DNA from: Streptacidiphilus jeojiense
Lineage (GTDB): Bacteria > Actinomycetota > Actinomycetes > Streptomycetales > Streptomycetaceae
NCBI RefSeq assembly: GCF_000719095.1
Contig: NZ_JOEH01000013.1
Coordinates: 62,001 to 126,000, forward strand
Direction of reading: 5' to 3'
DNA: 64,000 nucleotides
Shown: in pieces, positions 47,304 to 55,523 of the stretch
Numbering within the stretch: position 1 is the stretch's first letter
Layout of the letters: every line of letters begins with the position of its first letter
Position numbers and translations under genes: made by a program
The notes under the pieces: generated by a model
What the model was told of the DNA's origin: nothing
What the model saw: only the letters and a program-made list of their open reading frames with translations
The model's database searches: none

Positions 47304-49295
47304 TCACTCCGCCAGCCCGGCCACCTGTTCGGTGAGGACCCCCCGGAGGCGGGTGGTCCGGGGCTGGGCCGGGACCGTGGCGACGGCCTGGGGCAGGGCC
47401 GGGCCGACCGCGTGCACCACGGAGAGGTGCTGCTCGGCCCGGCTGAACGCCGTGTACACCCACTGCCGGGTCAGCTCGGGCGCCGCCTCGGGGGCGAGCA
47501 GCACCACCACGCCGGGCCAGCGCCGCCCGGTGGCCTGATGGGCGGTCAGCGCCCAGCCGTGGCGGACGGTTCCGGCGACCTGTTCGCGCGGCACCCGCAC
47601 CTCCTCGCCCTCGCAGTCCAGCACCAGCCCGGCGGCCCCGCCGGCCCGCAGCGTGCCGGGACGGGCCACGCCGGGGGCGGGGGAGTGCACCACGGCGTCG
47701 CCGGGGTCGAAGCCGCCGAAGGTGCCGGGACCGGGGTTGAACCGCTGCTTGAGCGCCGCGTTGAGGGCCCGGGTGCCGGCCGGGCCGCCGTGGCCCGGTG
47801 TCACCACCCTGACCTGCTCAGCCGGGATGCCCAGGGCCCGCGGAATGGAGTCGTGGACCAGCTGCAGGGCCCGGTGCACCGCCTCGGCGCCGTCCTTGGC
47901 CGTGACGATCACGACCTCCTTGCCGGGCGCCTCGACCGGGAGCAGCTCGCCGATGCCGATCCCGGACGCCAGCTCGCCGATCGGGCCGAAGTCGGGGGTG
48001 CGCGAGGCGACGGCGGGGCAGGCCTTGGCGGCCAGGACGTCGGCGAACACCCGTCCCGGGCCCGCGGACCACAGCACCGCCGGGTCGCCGCTGAGCACCA
48101 GCCGGGCGCCGTCGGCGACCGACTCGACCAGGGTGGCCGCGAGCTCCACGTCCAGCGCCGGGGCGTCGCAGACGACCAGCAGGTCCAGCGCTAGCGTCCC
48201 GTCCGGGGCGCGGCCCGGGCCCTCGGTACCGGCCAGCAGCCCGGCGAGGGTGACCGCGGCCTCGTCGTCCAGGCGGCGCCGTCCGTCGGCGGTCGCGGCG
48301 GCGACCCAGGCCCGCAGCCCCAGGCCGCGCGCCGCGCGCACCAGGGCGACCGGTTCGGCGCGGGCGGCCTCGCCCCCGGTGTGCAGCACCAGTCCGGCCT
48401 CGGCGACCGCCCGGATCAGCGCGCCGGCCGAGGCCGACGGGGCCGCCCCGGCCGCGCCGGACCAGTCCAGCGCGGGGACGTCGGCACTGTCGTCGGGCTC
48501 CTCGGCGGCCTCGCCACCGTCGCCCCCGCCCTCGCTCGCGTCCTCCGCCGGGGCGGTCCCGACGACCGGGTCGCCCTCGAAGGTGGACACCAGCCGTACC
48601 AGGCCGTCGGCCAGGCTCTCCTCGGCCAGGGCCAGCCGGTCCAGGGCGAGCAGGACCCGTACCGGGGGCTCGTCCTCGTCGTCCTCGGCGCGCGGCGCGG
48701 CCCCGGGCTGCTGGATCTCCTCCTGGAAGGCCATCACCTGGCCCTCGCCGAGCATCGCCGCCAGCGATCCCTCCGGGTCGGGGACGCCCTGCTTGCGCAG
48801 CCCGTCGCCGACGGCGGACAGCTCGACCGCGGTGTGGCCGCGCAGCGCGGCCCGCTCCAGCAGCCAGACCGCCAGCGCCTCGGCGCGGCGCGGGTCGTCC
48901 GGGCCGCAGGCGTCGCCGAGCAGCCCGCGGGCGAAGCCGTCGGCGTGCTCGGGGCGGACGCCGGGGACCGCCAGCAGTGACCAGGGGTCCTCGCGCAGCG
49001 CGGTCGGGGCGCCCTCGCCCAGGGTGGCGACCACCGCGGTGACCAGCTCGGCGGGTGCGCCGCCGGCGGCCAGCACCTCGGCGGTGGCCTTCAGCGCCTC
49101 GGCCCGGGCGGCGTCGGGCGAGGCGGTGCCCGCCGCTCCCGCCGCGGACGCCGGGGCGGCGGAGCCGGACGCCTCGGCCGCGCCCGAGCCGCCCATGGCC
49201 CGGATCGCCTCGGCGAGCTGCTCCGTCGAGGGCAGCGCGGCCGGAGGCGTCGCGGGGCCGTCCTCCGTCAGCGTCCGGTTCGGCTCGTCGGTCAC
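47304..49295 (-). CDS. RecD-like/HhH helicase homologue with lost ATPase motifs
   Basis: A 663-residue protein laid out like RecD2: an N-terminal helix-hairpin-helix region (LREDPWSLLAVPGVRPEHAD), then a helicase-1 type core. The expected GPGTGKTT is replaced by HTGGEAARAEPVAL, the Walker B DE by VVCDAPALD, and the Q of GDxxQL by GDPAVL. The C-terminal HGWALTAHQATGRRWPGVVV and LTRQWVYTAFSRAEQHL match RecD motifs V-VI. So it is probably not an ATPase and may act as a DNA-binding or partner subunit. Its GTG start overlaps the aldo/keto reductase stop by four bases. Confidence 0.75.
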   Translation of the reverse strand: MTDEPNRTLTEDGPATPPAALPSTEQLAEAIRAMGGSGAAEASGSAAPASAAGAAGTASPDAARAEALKATAEVLAAGGAPAELVTAVVATLGEGAPTALREDPWSLLAVPGVRPEHADGFARGLLGDACGPDDPRRAEALAVWLLERAALRGHTAVELSAVGDGLRKQGVPDPEGSLAAMLGEGQVMAFQEEIQQPGAAPRAEDDEDEPPVRVLLALDRLALAEESLADGLVRLVSTFEGDPVVGTAPAEDASEGGGDGGEAAEEPDDSADVPALDWSGAAGAAPSASAGALIRAVAEAGLVLHTGGEAARAEPVALVRAARGLGLRAWVAAATADGRRRLDDEAAVTLAGLLAGTEGPGRAPDGTLALDLLVVCDAPALDVELAATLVESVADGARLVLSGDPAVLWSAGPGRVFADVLAAKACPAVASRTPDFGPIGELASGIGIGELLPVEAPGKEVVIVTAKDGAEAVHRALQLVHDSIPRALGIPAEQVRVVTPGHGGPAGTRALNAALKQRFNPGPGTFGGFDPGDAVVHSPAPGVARPGTLRAGGAAGLVLDCEGEEVRVPREQVAGTVRHGWALTAHQATGRRWPGVVVLLAPEAAPELTRQWVYTAFSRAEQHLSVVHAVGPALPQAVATVPAQPRTTRLRGVLTEQVAGLAE

Positions 49296-50272
49296 AGCGC
49301 GCTCCAGTCGTGGTCGGGGTAGAAGTGGATCGGCGCCGAGATGTCGTCCAGGGCTCGGCAGATCTCCTCCGGGAGCGTAAGGGACTCCACTGACAACGCC
49401 GCGTTGAGCTGCGCCGCGGTCCGTGCGCCCACGATCGGGGCGACCACGCCGGGGCGGTCCCGCACCCAGGCCAGCGCGACCTGCAGCGGGGTCGCCGCCA
49501 GTCCGTCGGCCGCGGTGGCGACCGCGTCCACGATCCGCCGCCCGCGCTCGTCCAGGTAGGGCTGGACGAAGGCCGAGTAGTACGGCGAGGCCCCGCGGGA
49601 GTCGGCCGGCGTCCCGTGCCGGTACTTGCCGGTGAGCACGCCGCGGCCGAGCGGGGAGGCGGCCAGCAGGCCCATCCCGCTGTCCAGGGCCGCGGGCAGC
49701 ACCTCGCGCTCTATTCCGCGCTGCAGCAGCGAGTACTCCATCTGGGTACCCGCCAGGGGCGTGCGGCCGGGTACCGCGCGCTGCCAGGTCGCGGCCTTGG
49801 CCAGCTGCCAGCCGCAGAAGTTGGACACCCCCACGTAGCGCGCCCGCCCAGAGGAGACCGCCAGGTCGAGGGCGTGCAGGGTCTCGTCGGTGGGCGTGTC
49901 CGGGTCGAACGCGTGCACCTGCCACAGGTCCACGTAGTCGGTGCCGAGCCGGGCCAGCGAGGCGTCCAGGGCGGCCAGCAGATGGCCGCGCGAGCCGTCG
50001 AAGCGCCGGTCCTGGTCGGGGACGCTGCCCGCCTTGGTCGCCAGCACCAGGTCCGAGCGCGGGACGAACTGCTCGATCAGCCGCGACAGCAGGTACTCCG
50101 AGCCGCCGTCGGCGTAGACGTCGGCGGTGTCGACGAGGTTGCCGCCGGCCTCGACGAAGGCCTTCAGCTGCTCCGCGGCGTCGATCTCGTCCATGTCCTC
50201 GCCCCAGGTCATGGTGCCGAGGCCGAGCCGGGAGACGCGGAGCCCGGTCCGGCCCAGATGTCGCAGTTCCAT
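49292..50272 (-). CDS. aldo/keto reductase
   Basis: A 326-residue NADPH-dependent oxidoreductase with an (alpha/beta)8 barrel. The catalytic set is visible: Asp and Tyr in GGNLVDTADVYADG, Lys in LVLATKAGSV and His in YVDLWQVHAFDP. The cofactor loop is near GARTAAQLNAAL. The closest general group is the YajO/Tas-like general AKRs. The substrate is unknown. Its stop overlaps the start of the RecD-like gene, an odd pairing in function. It is divergent from the F420-type oxidoreductase. Confidence 0.9.
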   Translation of the reverse strand: MELRHLGRTGLRVSRLGLGTMTWGEDMDEIDAAEQLKAFVEAGGNLVDTADVYADGGSEYLLSRLIEQFVPRSDLVLATKAGSVPDQDRRFDGSRGHLLAALDASLARLGTDYVDLWQVHAFDPDTPTDETLHALDLAVSSGRARYVGVSNFCGWQLAKAATWQRAVPGRTPLAGTQMEYSLLQRGIEREVLPAALDSGMGLLAASPLGRGVLTGKYRHGTPADSRGASPYYSAFVQPYLDERGRRIVDAVATAADGLAATPLQVALAWVRDRPGVVAPIVGARTAAQLNAALSVESLTLPEEICRALDDISAPIHFYPDHDWSAL

Positions 50273-50418
50273 GTGGGGTGAGCGTAGTGGGCCGATCGTG
50301 CGATGCGGTGCAGGCCCACAGCAAGGGAGGGTGAGCAGTTGGCCGTACTGGCCAGTAGCTTCCGGCCGCCGCCCCGGATACAGTCACGGTGACGCCCACA
50401 CCCTTCGGAGGCAGCACC

Positions 50419-51480
50419 GTGCGACTCGGCATCAATCTCGGCTACTGGGGCCTCGGCAACGACGCCGACAACATCGCCGTCGCCCAGGAGGCGGACCGGC
50501 TCGGCTTCGCGGTCTGCTGGGCCGCCGAGGCCTACGGCTCCGACGCCGCGACCGTCCTGGCCTACGTCGCCGCCAAGACCGAGCGCATCGACGTCGGCTC
50601 GGCGATCTTCCAGATCCCGGCCCGCACCCCCACCATGACCGCGATGACCGCCGCCACCCTGGACACCCTCTCCGACGGCCGGTTCCGGCTCGGCCTGGGC
50701 GTCTCCGGGCCGCAGGTCTCCGAGGGCTGGTACGGCGTCAAGTTCGACAAGCCGCTGGCCCGCACCCGCGAGTACGTCGAGATCATCCGCAAGGCGATGG
50801 CCCGCGAGCGGGTGGTCCACGACGGCGCCAACTGGACCCTGCCGCTGCCCGGCGGCCCCGGCAAGGCGCTGAAGCTCACCGTGCACCCGGTGCGCGAGCA
50901 CATCCCGCTCTACATCGCCGCCATCGGCCCCAAGAACCTGGAGCTGACCGGTGAGATCGCGGACGGCTGGCTGGGCATCTTCTTCGCCCCGGAGCAGGCC
51001 GGGCTGTCGCTGGAGCACCTGACCGCCGGGCGTGCCAAGGTCGGCAAGACCCTGGACGGCTTCGACGTGGCCCCCAACGTCCCGATCGCGGTCAGCGCCA
51101 GCGACAAGCCCGAGGACCTGGTCCTGGCGGCCAACCTGTTCCGCCAGTACACCGCGCTCTACGTGGGCGGCATGGGCAGCAAGGAGCAGAACTTCTACAA
51201 CCGGATCACCCGGCGGATGGGCTACGAGCAGGCCGCCGACGAGATCCAGGAGAAGTACCTGGTCAAGGACTACGCCGGCGCGGCCGCCGCGGTGCCGCAG
51301 CAGCTGATCGACTCCACCACCCTGATCGGCACCCGGGACCGGCTGGCCGACCGGCTGCAGGCCTACGCCGCCGCCGGGGTCACCACCCTCAACCTCTCCC
51401 CGGGCGGCTACACCCTGGGCGAGCGGGTCGAGGCGCTGCGCACCGCCGCCGAGGCCGTGGAGCAGGCCGGACTGGCCTGA
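50419..51480 (+). CDS. LLM-class F420-dependent oxidoreductase
   Basis: A 353-residue luciferase-like TIM barrel. The opening RLGINLGYWGLGNDADNIAV, the segment SDGRFRLGLGVSGPQVSEGW and the C-terminal GTRDRLADRLQAYAAAGVTT are typical of the family that uses coenzyme F420. GTG 50419 has GGAGG 7 bases upstream; the ATG-free extension to 50389 is not needed. Substrate unknown; related mycobacterial enzymes reduce ketones or imines. Confidence 0.88.
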   Translation: MRLGINLGYWGLGNDADNIAVAQEADRLGFAVCWAAEAYGSDAATVLAYVAAKTERIDVGSAIFQIPARTPTMTAMTAATLDTLSDGRFRLGLGVSGPQVSEGWYGVKFDKPLARTREYVEIIRKAMARERVVHDGANWTLPLPGGPGKALKLTVHPVREHIPLYIAAIGPKNLELTGEIADGWLGIFFAPEQAGLSLEHLTAGRAKVGKTLDGFDVAPNVPIAVSASDKPEDLVLAANLFRQYTALYVGGMGSKEQNFYNRITRRMGYEQAADEIQEKYLVKDYAGAAAAVPQQLIDSTTLIGTRDRLADRLQAYAAAGVTTLNLSPGGYTLGERVEALRTAAEAVEQAGLA

Positions 51481-51503
51481 ATCGGCCCGATCGGCCCGAC
51501 AGC

Positions 51504-51537
51504 GGGTGCCTCCCCGGCCGGCTCCGGGGAGGCACCC
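51504..51537. terminator. bidirectional terminator between LLM and ABC genes
   Basis: GGGTGCCTCCCCGG (51504-51517) and CCGGGGAGGCACCC (51524-51537) are exact complements with a 6-base loop. It lies between convergent genes 23 bases from each stop. Confidence 0.88.
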
Positions 51538-51559
51538 ACCGTTGACGTACCGTCAGGCG

Positions 51560-52363
51560 TCAGGTCAGGAACAGTGCGGCCCCGTCGCGCCGGCTCCGCC
51601 GGGCCCGCAGGGTCAGCACGGCGACGGCCGCCGCCAGCCAGCAGGCGCCGACCAGGGCCTCCTGCGCCGCGAGCAGCGCCACCTGCCCCCCGCCGCGCCC
51701 GTCCAGGACCCGGCGGATCGCCAGCAGCCCGTGGGTCAGCGGCAGGGCCGCGCCGATCCGGCCCAGGACCGGGCCGACCGCGCTCGCCGGGACCTCGACC
51801 CCGCTCAGCGCCATCATCACCACCAGGGCCGCGTTGGACACCACGTTGCGCAGGTCCGTGGCGGTCAGCACCAGCGAGCCGAGGAACAGCCCCAGGGCGT
51901 AGGTGGTCAGGCCGACGAGCACGAGCAGGCAGGTCACCAGCGCCACCGCGGAGAGGCCTATCGGCAGGTGCACCACCGGGCCGAGCAGCAGGAACGCGCC
52001 GAGGCCGCAGGCGACGCCGTCCGGCAGCCAGAACAGGCTGCGTCCGGTCAGCACCAGGGAGGGGCTGCTGGGCGAGGCGACCAGCAGCGGCAGCGTGCCG
52101 TTCTCCAGCTCCCAGGTCGTCGAAGCGGTGGCGAACAGGCCGTGCAGCGCCACCATCAGCACCGCGTTGCCCACCAGCAGGTAGCGGGCCTGGCCGGGGC
52201 CGAGCAGGTTGCCGGCGGTGGCGAAGAAGAGCACCTGGGCCAGCATCCGCACGAACCAGCCGAAGAGCCAGGTCTTCCAGGTGAAGACCGCGCTGTGGTC
52301 GGCGGCCCCGGCCCGCGCCGCCCAGAGCAGCACGCGGACCCGTCGGGTGATTCCAGAGGTCAT
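51560..52363 (-). CDS. ABC-2 type exporter permease, second subunit
   Basis: A 267-residue membrane protein with about six helices (FGWFVRMLAQVLFFATAGNL, YLLVGNAVLMVALHGLFATA, LSAVALVTCLLVLVGLTTYA and others). It has the ABC-2 feature of a polar loop with WELENGTLPLLVASPSSPSL between helices 2 and 3. Its ATG overlaps the stop of the first permease gene (ATGA). Together with the other permease and the ATPase it would export a product, most likely that of the adjacent peptide cluster, or give self-resistance. Confidence 0.85.
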   Translation of the reverse strand: MTSGITRRVRVLLWAARAGAADHSAVFTWKTWLFGWFVRMLAQVLFFATAGNLLGPGQARYLLVGNAVLMVALHGLFATASTTWELENGTLPLLVASPSSPSLVLTGRSLFWLPDGVACGLGAFLLLGPVVHLPIGLSAVALVTCLLVLVGLTTYALGLFLGSLVLTATDLRNVVSNAALVVMMALSGVEVPASAVGPVLGRIGAALPLTHGLLAIRRVLDGRGGGQVALLAAQEALVGACWLAAAVAVLTLRARRSRRDGAALFLT

Positions 52364-53127
52364 CGCAGTCCAACCGTTCCGGTCTCGCGCACCATCCGGA
52401 CGACGCGTCCGAGCACCAGCCTGCCGACGAGCGCGGCGAGCAGTCCCAGGCCGAGGATGACGCAGATCCGCCAGGCCGCCCCGGCGACCGGCGCGGGGGC
52501 CAGTGCGGCGCGGAGCAGGTCGGCGCTCCAGGACAGGTAGATCAGCCGGCCGAGCGGGTGGGTCCAGGCCGGCAGCCGGTCGAGCGGCACGAACACCCCG
52601 CCCAGCAGCAGGAACGGATAGCTCAGGGTGTTCTGGAAGGTACGGGCGGTGCGGGTGGCCACGAAGAGCGCCGCCATCAGGCCGGCCGCGCCGGCGGTGG
52701 CCGCCGCGGTGGCGAGCAGCCCGAGCACCAGGACCACCGGGTGGTCCACCTCGGGCGTGATCCCGAAGCCGAGGACCGAGACCGCGAACACCTCCACCAC
52801 CGTCAGCAGGCTGATCGTGGTGGTCACCCAGACCCGGCTGACGACCAGTCGGGCGAAGTCGACCGGCGCCGCGATCACCAGCTCCAGCGTGCCCAGCTGG
52901 CGGTCCGAGTCGACCACCTCGCCGGAGATCAGCATGGCCATGCTCCACACCGCCATCAGCACCGGCGCGACCAGTCCGTAGGCGATCAGCTGGGGCTGCC
53001 CGCTGTGCCGGACCAGCAGCAGGAAGACGGCGGCCAGCAGCGGCGTGCGGACCAGGTCGATCAGGTAGTCGCGGTGGGTCAGCACCAGCTGTCCCTGGAA
53101 GCGTCCGGCCGCGGCGAGCAGGCTCAC
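52360..53127 (-). CDS. ABC-2 type exporter permease, first subunit
   Basis: A 255-residue membrane protein with six helices (LLAAVFLLLVRHSGQPQLIA, VLMAVWSMAMLISGEVVDSD, VVLVLGLLATAAATAGAAGL). The loop SDRQLGTLELVIAAPVDFAR is the ABC-2 coupling segment and matches the equivalent loop in the neighbouring permease. It begins with a GTG at 53127 overlapping the ATPase stop (GTGA). The two permeases probably form a heterodimer. Confidence 0.85.
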   Translation of the reverse strand: MSLLAAAGRFQGQLVLTHRDYLIDLVRTPLLAAVFLLLVRHSGQPQLIAYGLVAPVLMAVWSMAMLISGEVVDSDRQLGTLELVIAAPVDFARLVVSRVWVTTTISLLTVVEVFAVSVLGFGITPEVDHPVVLVLGLLATAAATAGAAGLMAALFVATRTARTFQNTLSYPFLLLGGVFVPLDRLPAWTHPLGRLIYLSWSADLLRAALAPAPVAGAAWRICVILGLGLLAALVGRLVLGRVVRMVRETGTVGLR

Positions 53128-54098
53128 CTGGCCACCACGCTGCGCTCGTCGTTGCGGTGGACCAGCCGCAGGTAGACCTCCTCCAGGTTGGGCAGCTCGG
53201 TGCGCACCTCCGTGACGCCGGCCGCGACCACGAAGGCGAGCACCCGCCCGACCGCCTCCTGGCTGCCGACCGAGACCACGGCGGCGCCGTCGTCCGCAGC
53301 GGCCACCTCGGTCACCTCCGGCAGCGCCCGGACCTGGTCGAGCAGGGCCGGGTCGGCGCGGACCCGGATGCGCTCCTGCCGGGAGAGCAGCCGTGCCAGC
53401 GTCTTCGGTGCCTCCGCGGCGACCACCCGGCCGTTGTTGATCATCGTGACCCGGTCGCAGAGCAGTTCGGCCTCGTCGAGGTCGTGGGTGGCCAGCAGGA
53501 CGGTCCGGCCCTCGCCCGCCAGCCGGCCGATCAGTTCGCGCAACTGGCGTGCGGCGAGCGGGTCCAGGCCGTTGGTGGGTTCGTCCAGCAGGAGCACCCG
53601 CGGGTCGGCCACCATACCCCGGGCCAGGTGCAGCCGCTGGCGCATGCCGACCGAGTAGGTCTCCACCCGGTCGCCGGCCCGCTCGGCCAGCCCGAACTCG
53701 TCGAGCAGTTCCTCGGTACGGCTGCGGCCGGCGGCGGTCGACAGGCCGTAGAGGGCGGCCCAGTAGCGCAGGTTCTGCCGGGCGGTCAAGCGCGGGTAGA
53801 CACCGCGTTCGCCGCCGAACACGATGCCGAGCAGCGGGCGGATCCGGCGGTACTCGGTCGCCAGGTCGTGGCCGAGGACCCGGCCGCTGCCGGCGGTCGG
53901 CAGCAGCACGGTCGAGAGGATCTTCATCAGCGTGGTCTTGCCGGCGCCGTTCGGGCCGAGCAGCCCGTGCACCTCGCCCTGTGCCACCTCGATCGAGACC
54001 CCGTCGAGCGCGGTGACGCCGGCGCCGCGCCGGGCGCGGTACTCCCGGCGCAGGTCGTGCGTCTCGACGGCGAGCTGGTTGCCACTCAAGGCCGGCAT
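53124..54098 (-). CDS. ABC-2 type exporter ATPase
   Basis: A 324-residue ATPase of the drug/peptide exporter group. Walker A GPNGAGKTTLMK, signature YSVGMRQRLHLARG (V for G in LSGGQ-like), Walker B VLLLDEPTNGLDPLAARQL and switch His ATHDLDEAELLCDRV are visible. A C-terminal extension (residues about 235-324: VRADPALLDQVRALPEVTEV) is typical of the DrrA-like group. Its ATG at 54098 overlaps the nucleotidyltransferase stop by one base (TGATG). It is probably cotranscribed with that gene and both permeases. Confidence 0.9.
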   Translation of the reverse strand: MPALSGNQLAVETHDLRREYRARRGAGVTALDGVSIEVAQGEVHGLLGPNGAGKTTLMKILSTVLLPTAGSGRVLGHDLATEYRRIRPLLGIVFGGERGVYPRLTARQNLRYWAALYGLSTAAGRSRTEELLDEFGLAERAGDRVETYSVGMRQRLHLARGMVADPRVLLLDEPTNGLDPLAARQLRELIGRLAGEGRTVLLATHDLDEAELLCDRVTMINNGRVVAAEAPKTLARLLSRQERIRVRADPALLDQVRALPEVTEVAAADDGAAVVSVGSQEAVGRVLAFVVAAGVTEVRTELPNLEEVYLRLVHRNDERSVVAR

Positions 54099-55282
54099 CA
54101 GGATCCCTTCTTCTCGAGCTCGTCCAGCCATTCCTGCCGGGCGGCTCCGGCGACCAGCAGGAACGAGCCGATCGGGGTGCGGGCCACCAGGTGGCGGCCG
54201 ATGTCGTCGAGCCGCGGTTCCGGCACCGGAGGTCCGTCCAGAGGCACGCCGAACAGCGGCACGCCCGCGGCCAGCAGGCGGCGTCCGCCGACCTGACGCT
54301 GCACCAGGTCGGAGGCCGCGTCGGCGAACCGGCCGGCCCGGTCCTCGACCCCGGCCTGCGCCGCGAAGGCCAGTACGCGGACCGGATTGGCCCACCGGCG
54401 CAGCGCACGGGCCCCGCGCAGCAAGCGTTCCCGGGCGGCTCCCGACCGGGTGCCGGGGAAGGCGGCGGGGACCGGTCGGCCCAGCTGGCGGATGGCCCGT
54501 ACCGCCTCGCGCCACTCCGGCCACAGACCGATCCGGTCGAGGTCCGCGTGCACCTGTGCCAGGTCGGCTGGATCCGGATCGGCGAGCAGCAGCGACAGGT
54601 CCAGCAGGTCGCGGGAGCGGAACGGGCGCTCCCAGCGCTCGGCGACCAGGGCGACCGCGCTGGCGGCCGGGGCCGAACGCACCGGACGGGCCAACTGCTT
54701 GGCAGGACGCCGGATGTCGGTCACGATCTCGGCGGTCACCAGGCCGACGGCATAGGGCTCGGCCTCGGGATCGGGCTCGCCGTCCGGGCCCGTGCCGGGC
54801 CTGCGGAACTCGGCGAAGAGGTGGTACGGGACGCCCGCCCCGGGCTCGGCGGGACCGACCGTGAACGCCTCCAACTCCCAATCGGAATCGGTGAGATGGC
54901 GGGCGGAGCGCCAGAAGTCGCGGTGGCTCTGGCAGACCACGTCGAGGTCGCCGGCCGAGCGGAGCACGCCGGGCGGATAGAGCGCGGCGACCGTCATGCC
55001 CTTCAGCAGGAACAACTCGGGTGCCAGCAAACGGAGTTCGTCCCAGACCCGACGGTAGCGGCCGATCCGCTCGCGGCAGGCGGAGAGTTCGGCCTGTTCG
55101 GCGGTGCTGAGATCCTGGCCCTCCGCCGCCCAGAGGCTGAGCAGGGTCGCGGCCAGTTTGTGCCCGTCCCCGCGCGCGGTCCGCAGCAGGGCGTCACGGG
55201 TGGTCGGCGAGGCCGGGTCCGCGGAGCCGAGGAGGTCGCGCAGCGAGTCGACCGATACGTCCAACGCCCCTCTGCTGCCCAT
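54098..55282 (-). CDS. nucleotidyltransferase-fold protein (NTP_transf_5 like)
   Basis: A 394-residue protein of the group often found near RiPP (lasso, lanthipeptide) gene sets. The nucleotidyltransferase core is LFLLKGMTVAALYPPGVLRS followed by AGDLDVVC, with the D-x-D metal pair. The C-terminal 170 residues are helical and basic (ERLLRGARALRRWANPVRVL). The reaction is unknown; adenylylation of a peptide or protein is possible. It heads the exporter operon and is divergent from the NDK-phosphoesterase gene. Confidence 0.7.
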   Translation of the reverse strand: MGSRGALDVSVDSLRDLLGSADPASPTTRDALLRTARGDGHKLAATLLSLWAAEGQDLSTAEQAELSACRERIGRYRRVWDELRLLAPELFLLKGMTVAALYPPGVLRSAGDLDVVCQSHRDFWRSARHLTDSDWELEAFTVGPAEPGAGVPYHLFAEFRRPGTGPDGEPDPEAEPYAVGLVTAEIVTDIRRPAKQLARPVRSAPAASAVALVAERWERPFRSRDLLDLSLLLADPDPADLAQVHADLDRIGLWPEWREAVRAIRQLGRPVPAAFPGTRSGAARERLLRGARALRRWANPVRVLAFAAQAGVEDRAGRFADAASDLVQRQVGGRRLLAAGVPLFGVPLDGPPVPEPRLDDIGRHLVARTPIGSFLLVAGAARQEWLDELEKKGS

Positions 55283-55382
55283 CAGCGCCGTCCGTCAAGA
55301 GGTCGGTGCCGACGAAGGATTCGGGTGCGACCAGGACCCGCGAGGAGCAGGAACAGCGAGTCCTGATCACCCTGACGAGCGG

Positions 55383-55430
55383 TCAACTGACCGACTTGGT
55401 CCTGATACGGACCTTCTTCGCGGCGACCAT
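55383..55430 (-). CDS. possible 15-residue leader ORF upstream of the exporter operon
   Basis: ATG at 55430, GGGAG 5 bases upstream, stop at 55383-55385. The peptide MVAAKKVRIRTKSVS is short and basic. It lies 100 bases before the nucleotidyltransferase start. It may be a translated leader or a tiny product, but 15 codons could also occur by chance. Confidence 0.3.
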   Translation of the reverse strand: MVAAKKVRIRTKSVS

Positions 55431-55523
55431 GTGGACTCCCTTCTTGATCTGCTCGGTCGAGAAAGTTAGCCTACTTTAGCCCGCGTTCGGGGACATGACA
55501 ACACATCACCATGTGGAGCCCTC

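Noticed and set aside
55458..55480. AGTTAGCCTACTTTAGC as an iron box (DmdR/IdeR)
   Set aside because: The core GTTAGCCTA fits, but the outer arms match poorly, and no siderophore gene is present.
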